This document shows positions 44,660 through 53,406 of a stretch of DNA of 64,000 bases, piece after piece. Position numbers and translations under genes: made by a program. The stretch lies in the NCBI RefSeq assembly GCF_017355935.1, contig NZ_JAFIQT010000001.1:2356001-2420000 (forward strand), in the 5' to 3' direction. Numbering within the stretch: the stretch's first letter is position 1; each line of letters begins with the position of its first letter. The stretch comes from Telluribacter humicola. Lineage in GTDB: Bacteria > Bacteroidota > Bacteroidia > Cytophagales > Spirosomataceae. The notes below the pieces were generated by a model. The model was not told the DNA's origin, ran no database searches, and worked only from the letters and a program-made list of their open reading frames with translations.

Positions 44660-44858
44660 GAACTATATAGAGTAGCAGTTCTGGCAGGTAAAGATACCAG
44701 GCAATACTCTTTCGTAAATCAATGATTTGACGAGAGGTTTATGTCCAGTATGAAGTGCTACTGTACAGTCACGGGCGACTGGTCACTATTGACACTAGGA
44801 CAAAAGCATCTGACTAAGGCAGCATCAGTGAAAGGTCATCCTCCTTCTAATACTTACC

Positions 44859-45902
44859 CTATTTCTTGGCAGTGAGCTTGCCGGATAACCAGAACGAGAA
44901 TGATACCATAGCGGCCTGAATGGGATGCATGGAACCATCGGGTGGCGGAGACACAAAATACAGATCCAGCTTGTCATAGTTTTTGAGTACCCGGTCAATG
45001 CGTGCAGGTCCGGGCTTGGTGGGTACCTGGTGCGAATAGTAGGGAGTCCCCAGCGCATCAAAAAAAGGCTCGAACAGACCGGGAGTCAGAAAACCAATAA
45101 ATTTGGTGTTGGGGCTATCCAGTCGGTAGGTATGTTTGGTATTAGCCGGTATATGCAGGAAGTCTCTGGGATTGAGAGCTACGGCCTGCCCTTCGTTCCA
45201 CATGGTCATGCTGCCTTCCAGACAGTAGAAGCATTCGGTGTGCCGCTTGTGGTAGTGCTGGATAATGGCGTTGCCCTTAGGACCATCCGTCATCAGCACC
45301 AGAAACTGACCATCCGTGTTGTTCTGCCGGGCCAGAAAGCTAAACAACTGGTCTTCCACAACGAAGTGTTCGCCGCCTCCATTTCGGATCACGTACGGCT
45401 TGGTACCATCGGGGCGGTCCATATTCTCCACTTCCTGTATGTGTTGGGCCGGCGTGAAGCTCTCCACCAGTTCAAAGTCCACTTGATCAGGTACCTCGTA
45501 GAGGGGCTCCATTTGGAATGACTGGTTAATGGATAGCTGGGTATACAACGAAACCACTCCACCAGGCCCCGTCAGGCATAGCAGCCGGGTGTTAGGTTCA
45601 ATGGTGCGGTAGGTATGCGCAACGCCACGGGGTATATGTCCGTAGTCGCCCTTTTTGAGGTGGTAGGTCTTGTCTTTGAAAGAAAGCAGCAATTCTCCCG
45701 ACAATACATAAATGCCCTTGTGGGTGTGTCGGTGCAGGTGGGCCGGGAAGGTGAAGGTACCTGATGCATATACCTCTACTATTTCAAGCAGTTCGTTGGT
45801 TTGTTCAGGTGAAGCAATGACCGAAAGCTCTGCGCCACCAAAATATAGTTTTTTCCCTTCGCCTGCTCTCAACAGAAAAGCGGGTGCTGCTTGTACATCC
45901 AT
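44859..45902 (-). CDS. Bicupin, quercetin 2,3-dioxygenase-like
   Basis: A 347-residue protein with two cupin domains. The metal ligands of the first lie in HLHRHTHKGIYVLSGE with the later GVAHTYR; those of the second in HYHKRHTECFYCLEGS and NTKHTYR. Quercetin dioxygenases open the flavonol C-ring with a bound metal; the substrate in this organism is unknown. It stands alone. Confidence 0.88.
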   Translation of the reverse strand: MDVQAAPAFLLRAGEGKKLYFGGAELSVIASPEQTNELLEIVEVYASGTFTFPAHLHRHTHKGIYVLSGELLLSFKDKTYHLKKGDYGHIPRGVAHTYRTIEPNTRLLCLTGPGGVVSLYTQLSINQSFQMEPLYEVPDQVDFELVESFTPAQHIQEVENMDRPDGTKPYVIRNGGGEHFVVEDQLFSFLARQNNTDGQFLVLMTDGPKGNAIIQHYHKRHTECFYCLEGSMTMWNEGQAVALNPRDFLHIPANTKHTYRLDSPNTKFIGFLTPGLFEPFFDALGTPYYSHQVPTKPGPARIDRVLKNYDKLDLYFVSPPPDGSMHPIQAAMVSFSFWLSGKLTAKK

Positions 45903-45999
45903 AGTATATGCAGTTAGATAGCACTATAAGAATGTATTAAGCAGGATTTACTTACAGGTTTCTGATGGTTCAGTTACTCAGTGGAGCGGGGGAGAAGGG

Positions 46000-46413
46000 T
46001 TAAGCCGTTTTCCTTAACTCCACCAAAGCATGTATGATCATGTATATTCCTATCCCTGCCAGAACCGCATACAGGAAATAGGGATCTGTGACATTAATAT
46101 CCGGCAGTACTGCTATATTCTGTTCCGCATTGAAATGCACCGCAATGCTGTCTGCTTTGGCTGTTCTCCTGAAGTGCCGGTTGGGGCTGGTTACGGTATA
46201 CTTTTTCCCTTCGTGCCAGACATATATTTCGTTAGGCATGCGCACAGTACCCAACCCGTTATACCTGCCGATGATGGGCATCTTTACCAAGGGGCTGTGC
46301 TGCTGAACATAAGCTATTTTTTGATCAAGGCTGTACATGCCGTAAGTAACAAGGAGAAAAAAGATTCCTCCGGATACCATAAAAATGGTGCGGGTCCATT
46401 TTGCAATCTTCAT
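46000..46413 (-). CDS. Two-helix membrane protein, DUF3592-like
   Basis: Start set at ATG 46413 (MKIAKWTRTIF), 137 residues; the longer frame begins with TTG. Membrane helices at about 8-28 and 110-132 flank an exported domain with YTVTSPNRHFRRTAKADSIA and VHFNAEQNIAVLPD, which resembles DUF3592 proteins. Function unknown. It is a single gene. Confidence 0.72.
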   Translation of the reverse strand: MKIAKWTRTIFMVSGGIFFLLVTYGMYSLDQKIAYVQQHSPLVKMPIIGRYNGLGTVRMPNEIYVWHEGKKYTVTSPNRHFRRTAKADSIAVHFNAEQNIAVLPDINVTDPYFLYAVLAGIGIYMIIHALVELRKTA

Positions 46414-46650
46414 ACGCAATTTTTAGAAAGTTGAGGACTTGCCGTTATGTATTCTATAAATTAATGGAGTATCTGGATTGTTGCGCGACAGATAGGTAGA
46501 TGAAGTCAGGCAACTCCCAACCGCCAGTTTTGCTTTGGTAGAGTAGGACTTTCCCTGCTTTCGGTTTCTTTTGATTTAGTCAAAGTACCTCCTTACCCCA
46601 GCCTGTTGGGCCCGGGTACAATAGTAGAGTCATGAGCCGGATAGTGGTTT

Positions 46651-48120
46651 TTACCTGATGCGTCGGGCTGTTCGGGCGTGTCCGTTCTGGTGCATGATGA
46701 TTGAACTGATTTTATCAATACTATCTCTTACGAATTCAATCTGCGCATCAAAAGCCTTCAGGAAAAACTTATCTTGAGCTTCGGCAAACAGGTCGAATGC
46801 AGGCTGATTGGTAGCCTTGGCTTTCAGGCCGTGCCCCTCCCGCCGGATATTGACTTTAAAGTCAGGAGTCAGCTCGTACTCGCCTACGTAGGTATCCAGG
46901 ATCTCGTCAGGTACCTGTACCACCCGTCTGATCACGGGTTTATAAAATTCTTTCCAGCCGTACACCGTAGCGATGCTATTGACGATTTCTTCCAGGATCT
47001 GGCCATTGTCCGAGTTGACCATCACCACCGCGCCGTTGCCGCCTTCCAGGCTGCCCAGGTACAAGCACCGGAAGCCTTCGTTGGCACCGCCGTGTGTAAA
47101 ATACCGGTCAGGACCGGCCGTCTTGTTAAATACCCCCAGCCCCGCTTCCTGCATTACGGGCGTGAGCATGGTCCGGGCCATTTCCTGCGTAAGTACCTTA
47201 TCTGACTTCCCCGCGTAAGCCCGTTGTATCTCGATGATATAGCGGCTGAGCTCAGTCGGATTGGTCCAGAGGGAGGCAGCGGCCTGCTCGGGGTACTGGT
47301 GGTACTTACCCTCTACGGGTGTGCCGTTGCCCCGATAGCCCGTCGCCAGCAGGGTGACCCGGTTGGCCGGTGGCGGTATGGTATAGAAGCTGTTCGTCAT
47401 TCCCAGCGGATCCAGTACCCGCTGTTGGGCATACCGGTCGTAAGGCAGACCCGTCAGGTCCATTACCACCAGTTGTGTAATAGTAGTACCGCCGCCCGAG
47501 TACTGCGTCTTGGTGCCCGCCTCAAAAAGCGACCGGATGGGCTGGCTGTTGGCCGGTTTATCCCCGTTAAGTACCTGGATCACCGTCGGGACCGGCTGCC
47601 CCGCCGAGTAGCCCCTGAACCCGTGGACCGATGTACCGGCCGTGTGGCTCAGCAGATGCCGAAGCGTTATGGGCTTTTTATTCTTGCTGCTGTCGTACGG
47701 AAACTTCCAGCTCCGGAGGTAGGTATTAATATCCTGGTCCAGATCGGCCTTCCGGTCCTGTACCAGCCTCAGTACCCCCACCGCGTTCAGCGACTTGCTG
47801 ATTGAGGCCGCCTGAAACAGGGTCTGGGCTGTTACGGGTGTGTTACTCTCCTGGTCAGCGAGGCCGTAGCCCCGCGCCCATTCAAGCTGGTGGTCTTTGA
47901 TGACTGCAATACTCACCCCCGGAATCCTGAGCTGCTTCATGCGTTCCTGCAGTACCAGTGGTTTATCGTCGATCCGGACGGCCTCTCCCAGGTTTTGTTC
48001 CACCTGTTTGATCCGGGCCTCTACCTCAGGGCTGTACGATGGATTTGACTGGGGCATGAGCGGCATACTGCCGGATAAAAGCAGTCCCAGAAAGAGCATA
48101 GGTACCTTACATGTTTTCAT
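46651..48120 (-). CDS. Serine hydrolase, class C beta-lactamase/DD-peptidase-like
   Basis: A 489-residue exported protein with a signal peptide (MKTCKVPMLFLGLLLSGSMP). The SxxK motif is SISK with Ser106 and Lys109, and YSGGGTT supplies the second motif. RYFTHGGANEGF (HGG) resembles the third. After ~400 residues a C-terminal lipocalin-like domain follows (VGEYELTPDFKVNI). It probably cleaves a peptide or ester; real beta-lactamase activity is unproven. It lies near the B1 metallo-enzyme gene but not in the same operon. Confidence 0.9.
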   Translation of the reverse strand: MKTCKVPMLFLGLLLSGSMPLMPQSNPSYSPEVEARIKQVEQNLGEAVRIDDKPLVLQERMKQLRIPGVSIAVIKDHQLEWARGYGLADQESNTPVTAQTLFQAASISKSLNAVGVLRLVQDRKADLDQDINTYLRSWKFPYDSSKNKKPITLRHLLSHTAGTSVHGFRGYSAGQPVPTVIQVLNGDKPANSQPIRSLFEAGTKTQYSGGGTTITQLVVMDLTGLPYDRYAQQRVLDPLGMTNSFYTIPPPANRVTLLATGYRGNGTPVEGKYHQYPEQAAASLWTNPTELSRYIIEIQRAYAGKSDKVLTQEMARTMLTPVMQEAGLGVFNKTAGPDRYFTHGGANEGFRCLYLGSLEGGNGAVVMVNSDNGQILEEIVNSIATVYGWKEFYKPVIRRVVQVPDEILDTYVGEYELTPDFKVNIRREGHGLKAKATNQPAFDLFAEAQDKFFLKAFDAQIEFVRDSIDKISSIIMHQNGHARTARRIR

Positions 48121-48456
48121 AAAATAGCGAATGAATTGTTGAACGAATGTAACAGTACTATATAATCACAGCGGGCTACCGGGTATCAGGTTCTAAACCC
48201 TGACTGGTAAGGGCCCGGCTTAACCTAGCAATAATCAGAAACAGCAGGGTAGTAGATGGACATACAAATAGCGACTCTGTTTACATGGGAATAAACAGAG
48301 TCGTTAGAATGCGGGTAAGTACAGCAATAATTCTTAAGAAGTACACCAGTATGTGATGAGCGGCTTTGGAAGTACTATAGGGCGACTTGGCTATTCTTTA
48401 CGGGCGCCAGCTGCAACTTCAACAGCTGGTAGGTGTAAACGTAGCCTTAAGGTGAA
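48121..48456. other. Intergenic region with one strong hairpin
   Basis: No gene is supported. A perfect 12-bp hairpin CGACTCTGTTTA (48272-48283) and its complement (48292-48303) with an 8-base loop may terminate the minus-strand genes upstream of it. A weaker CCAGCTG repeat follows at about 48410-48432. Confidence 0.45.
48272..48303. terminator. Possible hairpin terminator
   Basis: Perfect 12-bp stem, 8-base loop; downstream of the small membrane protein gene by about 150 bases. No long T run, so the call is uncertain. Confidence 0.5.
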
Positions 48457-48645
48457 TCAACTATTGGGCTTTTTACCCAACATCACTAACCGATAAATGA
48501 AAATCCCGATAGCGAATACCAATACCCCAACCTGCAAATAAAAATTGCCTTTATCTCCATCGGGATGCTTACTGGCCAGCCGGAGCTCATTGGAGATGTA
48601 AATAATAAATAGAAACGGGATTATCAGATTAAAGTACTTTCTCAT
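48457..48645 (-). CDS. Small membrane protein, hypothetical
   Basis: Start set at ATG 48645 (MRKYFNLIIPFLFIIYIS), 62 residues; the 82-residue frame has an implausible hydrophilic head. Two hydrophobic helices at about 6-20 and 38-55 are joined by a polar SKHPDGDKGN loop. No family is recognised. It lies 92 bases downstream of the metallo-beta-lactamase gene on the same strand and may be co-transcribed. Confidence 0.65.
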   Translation of the reverse strand: MRKYFNLIIPFLFIIYISNELRLASKHPDGDKGNFYLQVGVLVFAIGIFIYRLVMLGKKPNS

Positions 48646-48737
48646 AGGTGGCATGTCAGGGTGGATAGACCTGGTCAAGTTAGAAAGATACCCTGACTTT
48701 CCCAATCGCCCGGTGCCAGTGGCATTGCTTAGTCAGA

Positions 48738-49478
48738 TTATTCTGGTCTGAAAAGACCGATGGTATAGTCAAGCAGTTCGGTGCCGCCGGGTTTGCCGTG
48801 ACCGGGTATCACTTTCTTTATTTCCGGGTACTTTTGTTTCAGCTTTGTTACCGTGGCGGACCACTCGTTTGTATTAGCGTCTCCGAGGTATCCCTTGGTA
48901 GCTCCGGTCTCTTTGATCAGGCAGCCGCCAAAGAGTACCTTCTCCGCCGGATAATACGCTACTACATTGTCACGCGTATGTCCCTCGCCGAAGTACTCTA
49001 CCACCACTTTCTTCGAGCCTACTTTGAGTTCCTGAACCGTATCAAAGCCATGCTGGGGTACGGGCAGGCTATTGGCCTTGGTCAGTTCGATGGTGCGCTG
49101 GCTGGCGTAGGAGGGGACCTGCTGCTTGTGAAACTCGTCCAGTCCGCCAAGGCAGTCGTCATGGAAGTGGGTAGGTACTACGGCCTTGATTTGGCAGTGG
49201 AGCCCATCCTGCACCCATTTGATCAGTTCTTGGGTAGCCTTCGCGTTGCTGGGCGTATCAAAGACCAGCGCTTCCTTATTATTCACGACTACCATGCCGT
49301 TGCACTCCACTTTGCCGAAGCTCTGAGTCTGTAGGTACGAGATATGCTGGTACACATGGTCGGCCACTTTCTGTACAACCAGATTTTCTGATTGGTACAC
49401 CGGTTTGTCCTGACCGGAAGATGTACCTATGAAACCAAAAAACAGGAAGGGCAGGATGAGGTACGCTAATAGAGGCAT
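48738..49478 (-). CDS. bla: Subclass B1 metallo-beta-lactamase
   Basis: A 246-residue exported protein with a signal peptide (MPLLAYLILPFLFFGFIGT). All subclass B1 zinc ligands are present: HFHDD with His104, His106 and Asp108, GHTRDN with His167, FGGCLIK with Cys186 and the substrate-binding Lys189, and PGHG with His227. The GYLGDANTNEW segment is also typical. Such enzymes hydrolyse penicillins, cephalosporins and carbapenems in the periplasm. It appears chromosomal and intrinsic, without nearby mobile elements. A related non-lactamase metallo-hydrolase is less likely given complete ligands. Confidence 0.92.
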   Translation of the reverse strand: MPLLAYLILPFLFFGFIGTSSGQDKPVYQSENLVVQKVADHVYQHISYLQTQSFGKVECNGMVVVNNKEALVFDTPSNAKATQELIKWVQDGLHCQIKAVVPTHFHDDCLGGLDEFHKQQVPSYASQRTIELTKANSLPVPQHGFDTVQELKVGSKKVVVEYFGEGHTRDNVVAYYPAEKVLFGGCLIKETGATKGYLGDANTNEWSATVTKLKQKYPEIKKVIPGHGKPGGTELLDYTIGLFRPE

Positions 49479-49745
49479 CGGATAAAGAGATTTGATTAGT
49501 TGTAGGTTATTGGATTATGTTGTAGTCTTGCTTTCAGTTCAGTACAAAATTCTTCTGTTTGAGCTAAAACCTCAGAAATATACTAAGAATCTATTTTCTA
49601 TCCTTTACATAATCCATATAGCTTTTACTGTGCGTATGAATGACTTTTGTATCAGGATTGTTATACATTTAGCTCCTCTGCTTAAGCATTCCAATAGTTC
49701 CTGGAAGTAGCCATGAAAGTATAGGTTGATTTATATTTTTACCTG

Positions 49746-51152
49746 ATGGAAAATAGTTCTTTTCATAGTCGGCGGGACTTTCTTAAATTCTCCGCCAGTG
49801 CCTCCTTAGGTTTTGCAGGGCTCTTTTCCTGCGTCCGCGATATTGACACCGTAGTACCTACTCCCATCCCAACCCGACCCGTAGGGTATGGACCCCTGCT
49901 GCCCGATCCGGCTGGTTTGCTCAATCTGCCCAAGGGCTTTTCCTACCAGATCATATCGCGACAGGGCGAAACCATGAGCGACGGGCTACTAGTACCGGGG
50001 CTGCCGGACGGAATGGGTACCTTCCGGGGCGGCAACGGCAAAACTATTCTAGTCCGTAACCACGAAATGAGTCCGGACCCGATTTGGGGGAGTCCGTATG
50101 GGTTGGATGGCGCGTTGGCCTCTAAGATAGATCGTTCCCTTCTGTACGATGCGGGGAGTGGAGGCAGACCAGATCTGGGCGGCACCACTACGCTAATCTA
50201 TAACCCGGCTACGGGCAAGGTAGAAACGCAGTTTTTGAGTCTGGCTGGTACCGCCCGCAACTGTGCCGGAGGACCTACTCCCTGGAACACCTGGCTCACC
50301 TGCGAGGAGACCACCAAGCGGGCCGGCTTTGATGGTAGTCAGAAAGACCATGGCTTTGTGTTCGAAGTACCCGCCACCGACTACGTCAAACTCCATGCGG
50401 CGGTTCCCATTAAGGCCATGGGGCGCATGAATCATGAGGCCGTGGCCGTAGACCCGCGTTCGGGTATTGTGTACCTGACCGAAGATGTCCCTGATGGCCT
50501 TATTTACCGCTATATACCCAAGGTACCCGGACAACTGCATAAGGGAGGTGCCCTGCAGGCGCTCATGATCAGGGACCAGAGCAGTGCGGATACCCGCAAC
50601 TGGCCCTCACTGAAAACCTCTGCCTTTCCGGCCCGGCAACTTTTTGAGGTGGCGTGGGTGGATCTGGAAGAGGTCGAGTCGCCCGACGATAACCTACGCT
50701 ATCAGGGCTATGACAAAGGCGCCGCCCGCTTTGCCCGGGCAGAAGGTATGTGGTTTGGTAACAATGAGGTATTCTTTGCCTGTACCAATGGGGGCAAAAG
50801 CCAACTGGGACAGGTATTCAGGTACATACCCAGCGCCCAGGAGGGAAAGCCTCAGGAAAAGACCTCTCCCGGTAAACTTGAGCTCTTCATTGAGTCCAAC
50901 AGCATTGAGTTATTGCAGAACTGTGATAACCTGACCGTAGCACCCTGGGGCGATGTGATACTTTGTGAAGACAATGACCACCCGTTTCTGGTCGGCGTTA
51001 CACCCAAAGGAGAACTCTACCGACTGGCCGAAAACGTAGCCCACAAGACCGAATTAGCCGGGGGTGTTTTCTCACCGACAGGCGAAACGTACTTCTTTAA
51101 CATGCAGGGAGCAGGTCTCACTATCGCTATTACCGGCCCCTGGCACAAATAA
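49746..51152 (+). CDS. Tat-exported PhoX/DUF839-like protein
   Basis: A 468-residue protein with a twin-arginine signal (SRRDFLKFSASASLGFAGLF) ending at a Cys, so it may be a lipoprotein. The body is a PhoX-like propeller: LVRNHEMSPDPIW, GGTTTLIYNP, NCAGGPTPWNTWLTCEETT, MNHEAVAVDPRSGIVYLTED, and NCDNLTVAPWGDVILCED near the end. PhoX enzymes are calcium- and iron-dependent phosphatases, but activity here is not proven. It is divergent from the metallo-beta-lactamase gene across 267 bases. Confidence 0.9.
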   Translation: MENSSFHSRRDFLKFSASASLGFAGLFSCVRDIDTVVPTPIPTRPVGYGPLLPDPAGLLNLPKGFSYQIISRQGETMSDGLLVPGLPDGMGTFRGGNGKTILVRNHEMSPDPIWGSPYGLDGALASKIDRSLLYDAGSGGRPDLGGTTTLIYNPATGKVETQFLSLAGTARNCAGGPTPWNTWLTCEETTKRAGFDGSQKDHGFVFEVPATDYVKLHAAVPIKAMGRMNHEAVAVDPRSGIVYLTEDVPDGLIYRYIPKVPGQLHKGGALQALMIRDQSSADTRNWPSLKTSAFPARQLFEVAWVDLEEVESPDDNLRYQGYDKGAARFARAEGMWFGNNEVFFACTNGGKSQLGQVFRYIPSAQEGKPQEKTSPGKLELFIESNSIELLQNCDNLTVAPWGDVILCEDNDHPFLVGVTPKGELYRLAENVAHKTELAGGVFSPTGETYFFNMQGAGLTIAITGPWHK

Positions 51153-51184
51153 GGGTAGAGGGGAGTAGGTAGAGGTCTTTTGAT

Positions 51185-51532
51185 TTATAGCTTAATAACA
51201 AAAGCCTTTAGCTCTGCCATCTTCCCGTCGCGAATCCGCCAGACGTCACAGTAGGAGTAATCAGCCTCTTTTCCGTTTTCGTCCTTCATGCTGATTGTGC
51301 CGAGGGCCGTCACATAATCACCTCCGGCAATCAGGTTTTCGACGTTGAACTTGGGTGGCTCCACATAAGCCGTTGCCATCCATTGCCGAACCGCTTCCTT
51401 TCCTCGCAGGGTGATGTCTCCAATAAATGTCCATTCCGTATCGTCGGTGCAGAAAGCCAGAAACCCTTCATGGTCGCCTTCAATGATCGCCGCGTTTGCC
51501 TTTTCTAGTATGGCTTTAATACTCTCAGTCAT
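51185..51532 (-). CDS. Nuclear transport factor 2-like (SnoaL/DUF) protein
   Basis: Start set at ATG 51532 (MTESIKAILEKANAAIIEGD), 115 residues; the alternative start is 3 codons upstream. A small cone-shaped NTF2-like fold: FLAFCTDDTEWTFIGDITLRG, GGDYVTALGTISMKD, and CDVWRIRDGKMAELKAFV. Members are isomerases, dehydratases or ligand binders; the function is unknown. It converges with the PhoX-like gene. Confidence 0.87.
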   Translation of the reverse strand: MTESIKAILEKANAAIIEGDHEGFLAFCTDDTEWTFIGDITLRGKEAVRQWMATAYVEPPKFNVENLIAGGDYVTALGTISMKDENGKEADYSYCDVWRIRDGKMAELKAFVIKL

Positions 51533-51737
51533 AGGTATCATGTACGTTTAGGTTGCTATCAGGAGAGCGCTGGGGTAGCATAGAGGTACTATCCGTGGCA
51601 ATGGGCACAAAATAAAAAAAGGAGGCAGTCTATTCCAAACCACCTCTTATTTCTGTTTAGAATACCTGAGCTATCACCTATATAACCAGTGCTCCTTATT
51701 CCACTAGTACCTTCCGGTAAAGGCACTCTACCGCCTC

Positions 51738-52487
51738 TCAAAATGACTTTTGTGCCGTGGGCCGTACTACGATCTCATTGACATCCACATCATCCGGCTG
51801 TTCTATGGCATAAGCGGTGGCCCGTGCAATGGCATCGGCAGAGATGGTATCTACCCTGAACTGTTCGATCGCCAGCTTTTTCAATTGCGGATCTGAGATG
51901 CTATCAGCCAATTCGGATTCGGTGGCACCCGGAGCAATAAGACCAACCCGGATATGTTGGCTCACTTCCTGCCTGAGTCCATCGGTAATGGCACGTACCG
52001 CAAACTTGGTAGCACTGTATACGGTCGATGTAGGACCCACCCACCGGTCGCCCACGGAGGTAATGTTAATAAACTGGCCGCGGTCCTTTTTCTCAAATAC
52101 CGGCAGGGCCGCGGCTATGCCGTACAGCACGCCTTTTACATTGACGTCAACCATACGTTCCCATTCCTTTACTTTATACTGATTGAGGTAGGAGAGGGGC
52201 ATCACACCGGCATTGTTAATCCATACATCCAGATCCTGATAAGTATCCAGCGCAAACTGTACAAACTCTTTTACATGGTCAGGACTAGTTACATCCAACG
52301 AGGTGAATGCGGCCTCGCCACCACTATTTTGGATTTCTTTTACCACCTGTTCCAGTTTATGGGTTCTTCTGGCTCCTAGTACCACTTTTGCCCCTTTGGC
52401 GGCCAGGTGCCTGGCGATTGCTTCACCAATACCGCTGCTTGCTCCTGTAATGGCTACTACTTTTCCTTTGATTCGTTGATTTTCCAT
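51738..52487 (-). CDS. Short-chain dehydrogenase/reductase
   Basis: Start set at ATG 52487 (MENQRIKGKVVAITGAS), 249 residues; a start 5 codons earlier is possible. Rossmann motif TGASSGIGEAIA at the N-terminus, NNAG in WINNAGVMPL, and the catalytic Tyr and Lys in YSATKFAVRA with Ser in NITSVGDRW. It oxidises or reduces an alcohol or carbonyl with NAD(P). It is downstream of another SDR gene and an AraC gene on the same strand. Confidence 0.94.
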   Translation of the reverse strand: MENQRIKGKVVAITGASSGIGEAIARHLAAKGAKVVLGARRTHKLEQVVKEIQNSGGEAAFTSLDVTSPDHVKEFVQFALDTYQDLDVWINNAGVMPLSYLNQYKVKEWERMVDVNVKGVLYGIAAALPVFEKKDRGQFINITSVGDRWVGPTSTVYSATKFAVRAITDGLRQEVSQHIRVGLIAPGATESELADSISDPQLKKLAIEQFRVDTISADAIARATAYAIEQPDDVDVNEIVVRPTAQKSF

Positions 52488-52537
52488 TTGAGTATATGTC
52501 ATGATTGTTTATTCAGATAATGCCAGTCATTCACCAG

Positions 52538-52554
52538 CCAGGGTTATTACCCTG
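52538..52554. repeat. Short inverted repeat between two SDR genes
   Basis: CAGGGT (52539-52544) and ACCCTG (52549-52554) with a 4-base loop. It could be an operator or a weak terminator; no T run follows. Confidence 0.3.
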
Positions 52555-52569
52555 ATATTTATATACTCC

Positions 52570-53310
52570 TTACGCCATAGCACCGTTGGCTCCGATGTTC
52601 TGGGCGGAGATCCACTTGGCCTCATCACTGGCAAGGAACACCACCACCTGGGCGATATCCTGTGGCTCGCCGATGCGGTTGAAAGCGGAGAGCGAGGCCA
52701 GGCGGGCAACCGTTTCTGCTGATTTGCCTTCCAGGAATAATTCGGTACGGGTAGGACCGGGAGACACGACATTGACATTAATACCCCGGCTCCCCATCTC
52801 TTTGGCAAAGATGCGGGTGAGTTGTTCCACCGCTGCTTTGGAGGCAGCGTATGCCCCGTAGGTGGGCAACATGAGGCGGGTGACGGAGGTGGAGAAGTTG
52901 ATAATACTACCGTGGTCAGCCAGTCGGGTGGCGGCTTCCCGTAGGGTATTGAATACCCCCTTGATGTTTACATCCAGGATCCGGGTCAGGTCCTCCTCCG
53001 TGGTGTCCTGGATAAGTTTGTAGAGGATGACTCCGGCATTATTTACCAGGGTGTCGACCTTACCGTACTGGGCGATGGCCTGATCAAAAAGGGCGGCTAC
53101 TTGATCGGGTTTACTTACATCGGCCTGGACGGCTAAGGCTTCCCTGCCCTGCTCCCTGATCTCCTGTACTACCAGTTCGGCGGCGGCCTTGTTGCCGGCG
53201 TAGTTTACGACCACCTGCGCTCCGGCCTTCGCCAGCGCTTTGGCTATCTCTGCCCCGATACCCCGTGATGAACCGGTGACGAGCGCTACTTTTCCAGTGA
53301 GATTATTCAT
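52570..53310 (-). CDS. SDR family oxidoreductase, FabG-like
   Basis: A 246-residue protein: TGSSRGIGAEIAKAL at the N-terminus, VNNAGVILY, the catalytic Tyr and Lys in YGAYAASKAAVEQL, and a C-terminal GANGAMA. It is the size of ketoacyl-ACP reductases, but a stand-alone copy is more likely a general carbonyl reductase with NAD(P)H. A 9-bp inverted repeat lies just upstream of the ATG. The AraC gene 97 bases upstream is a plausible regulator. Confidence 0.93.
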   Translation of the reverse strand: MNNLTGKVALVTGSSRGIGAEIAKALAKAGAQVVVNYAGNKAAAELVVQEIREQGREALAVQADVSKPDQVAALFDQAIAQYGKVDTLVNNAGVILYKLIQDTTEEDLTRILDVNIKGVFNTLREAATRLADHGSIINFSTSVTRLMLPTYGAYAASKAAVEQLTRIFAKEMGSRGINVNVVSPGPTRTELFLEGKSAETVARLASLSAFNRIGEPQDIAQVVVFLASDEAKWISAQNIGANGAMA

Positions 53311-53312
53311 GA

Positions 53313-53340
53313 CTTTGTATCTTTTTGTTTCGATACAAAG
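53313..53340. promoter_or_regulatory. Operator-like inverted repeat at the SDR start
   Basis: CTTTGTATC (53313-53321) and GATACAAAG (53332-53340) with a 10-base spacer, 3 bases upstream of the SDR ATG on the minus strand. An imperfect -7 element (CATCTTTG) overlaps its distal arm. Confidence 0.55.
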
Positions 53341-53406
53341 ATGGCCGATCCATACCTCCTCGGGCGTACAAGGATTACAGCAAGACGTACAAATATCTAA
53401 GGTAGA

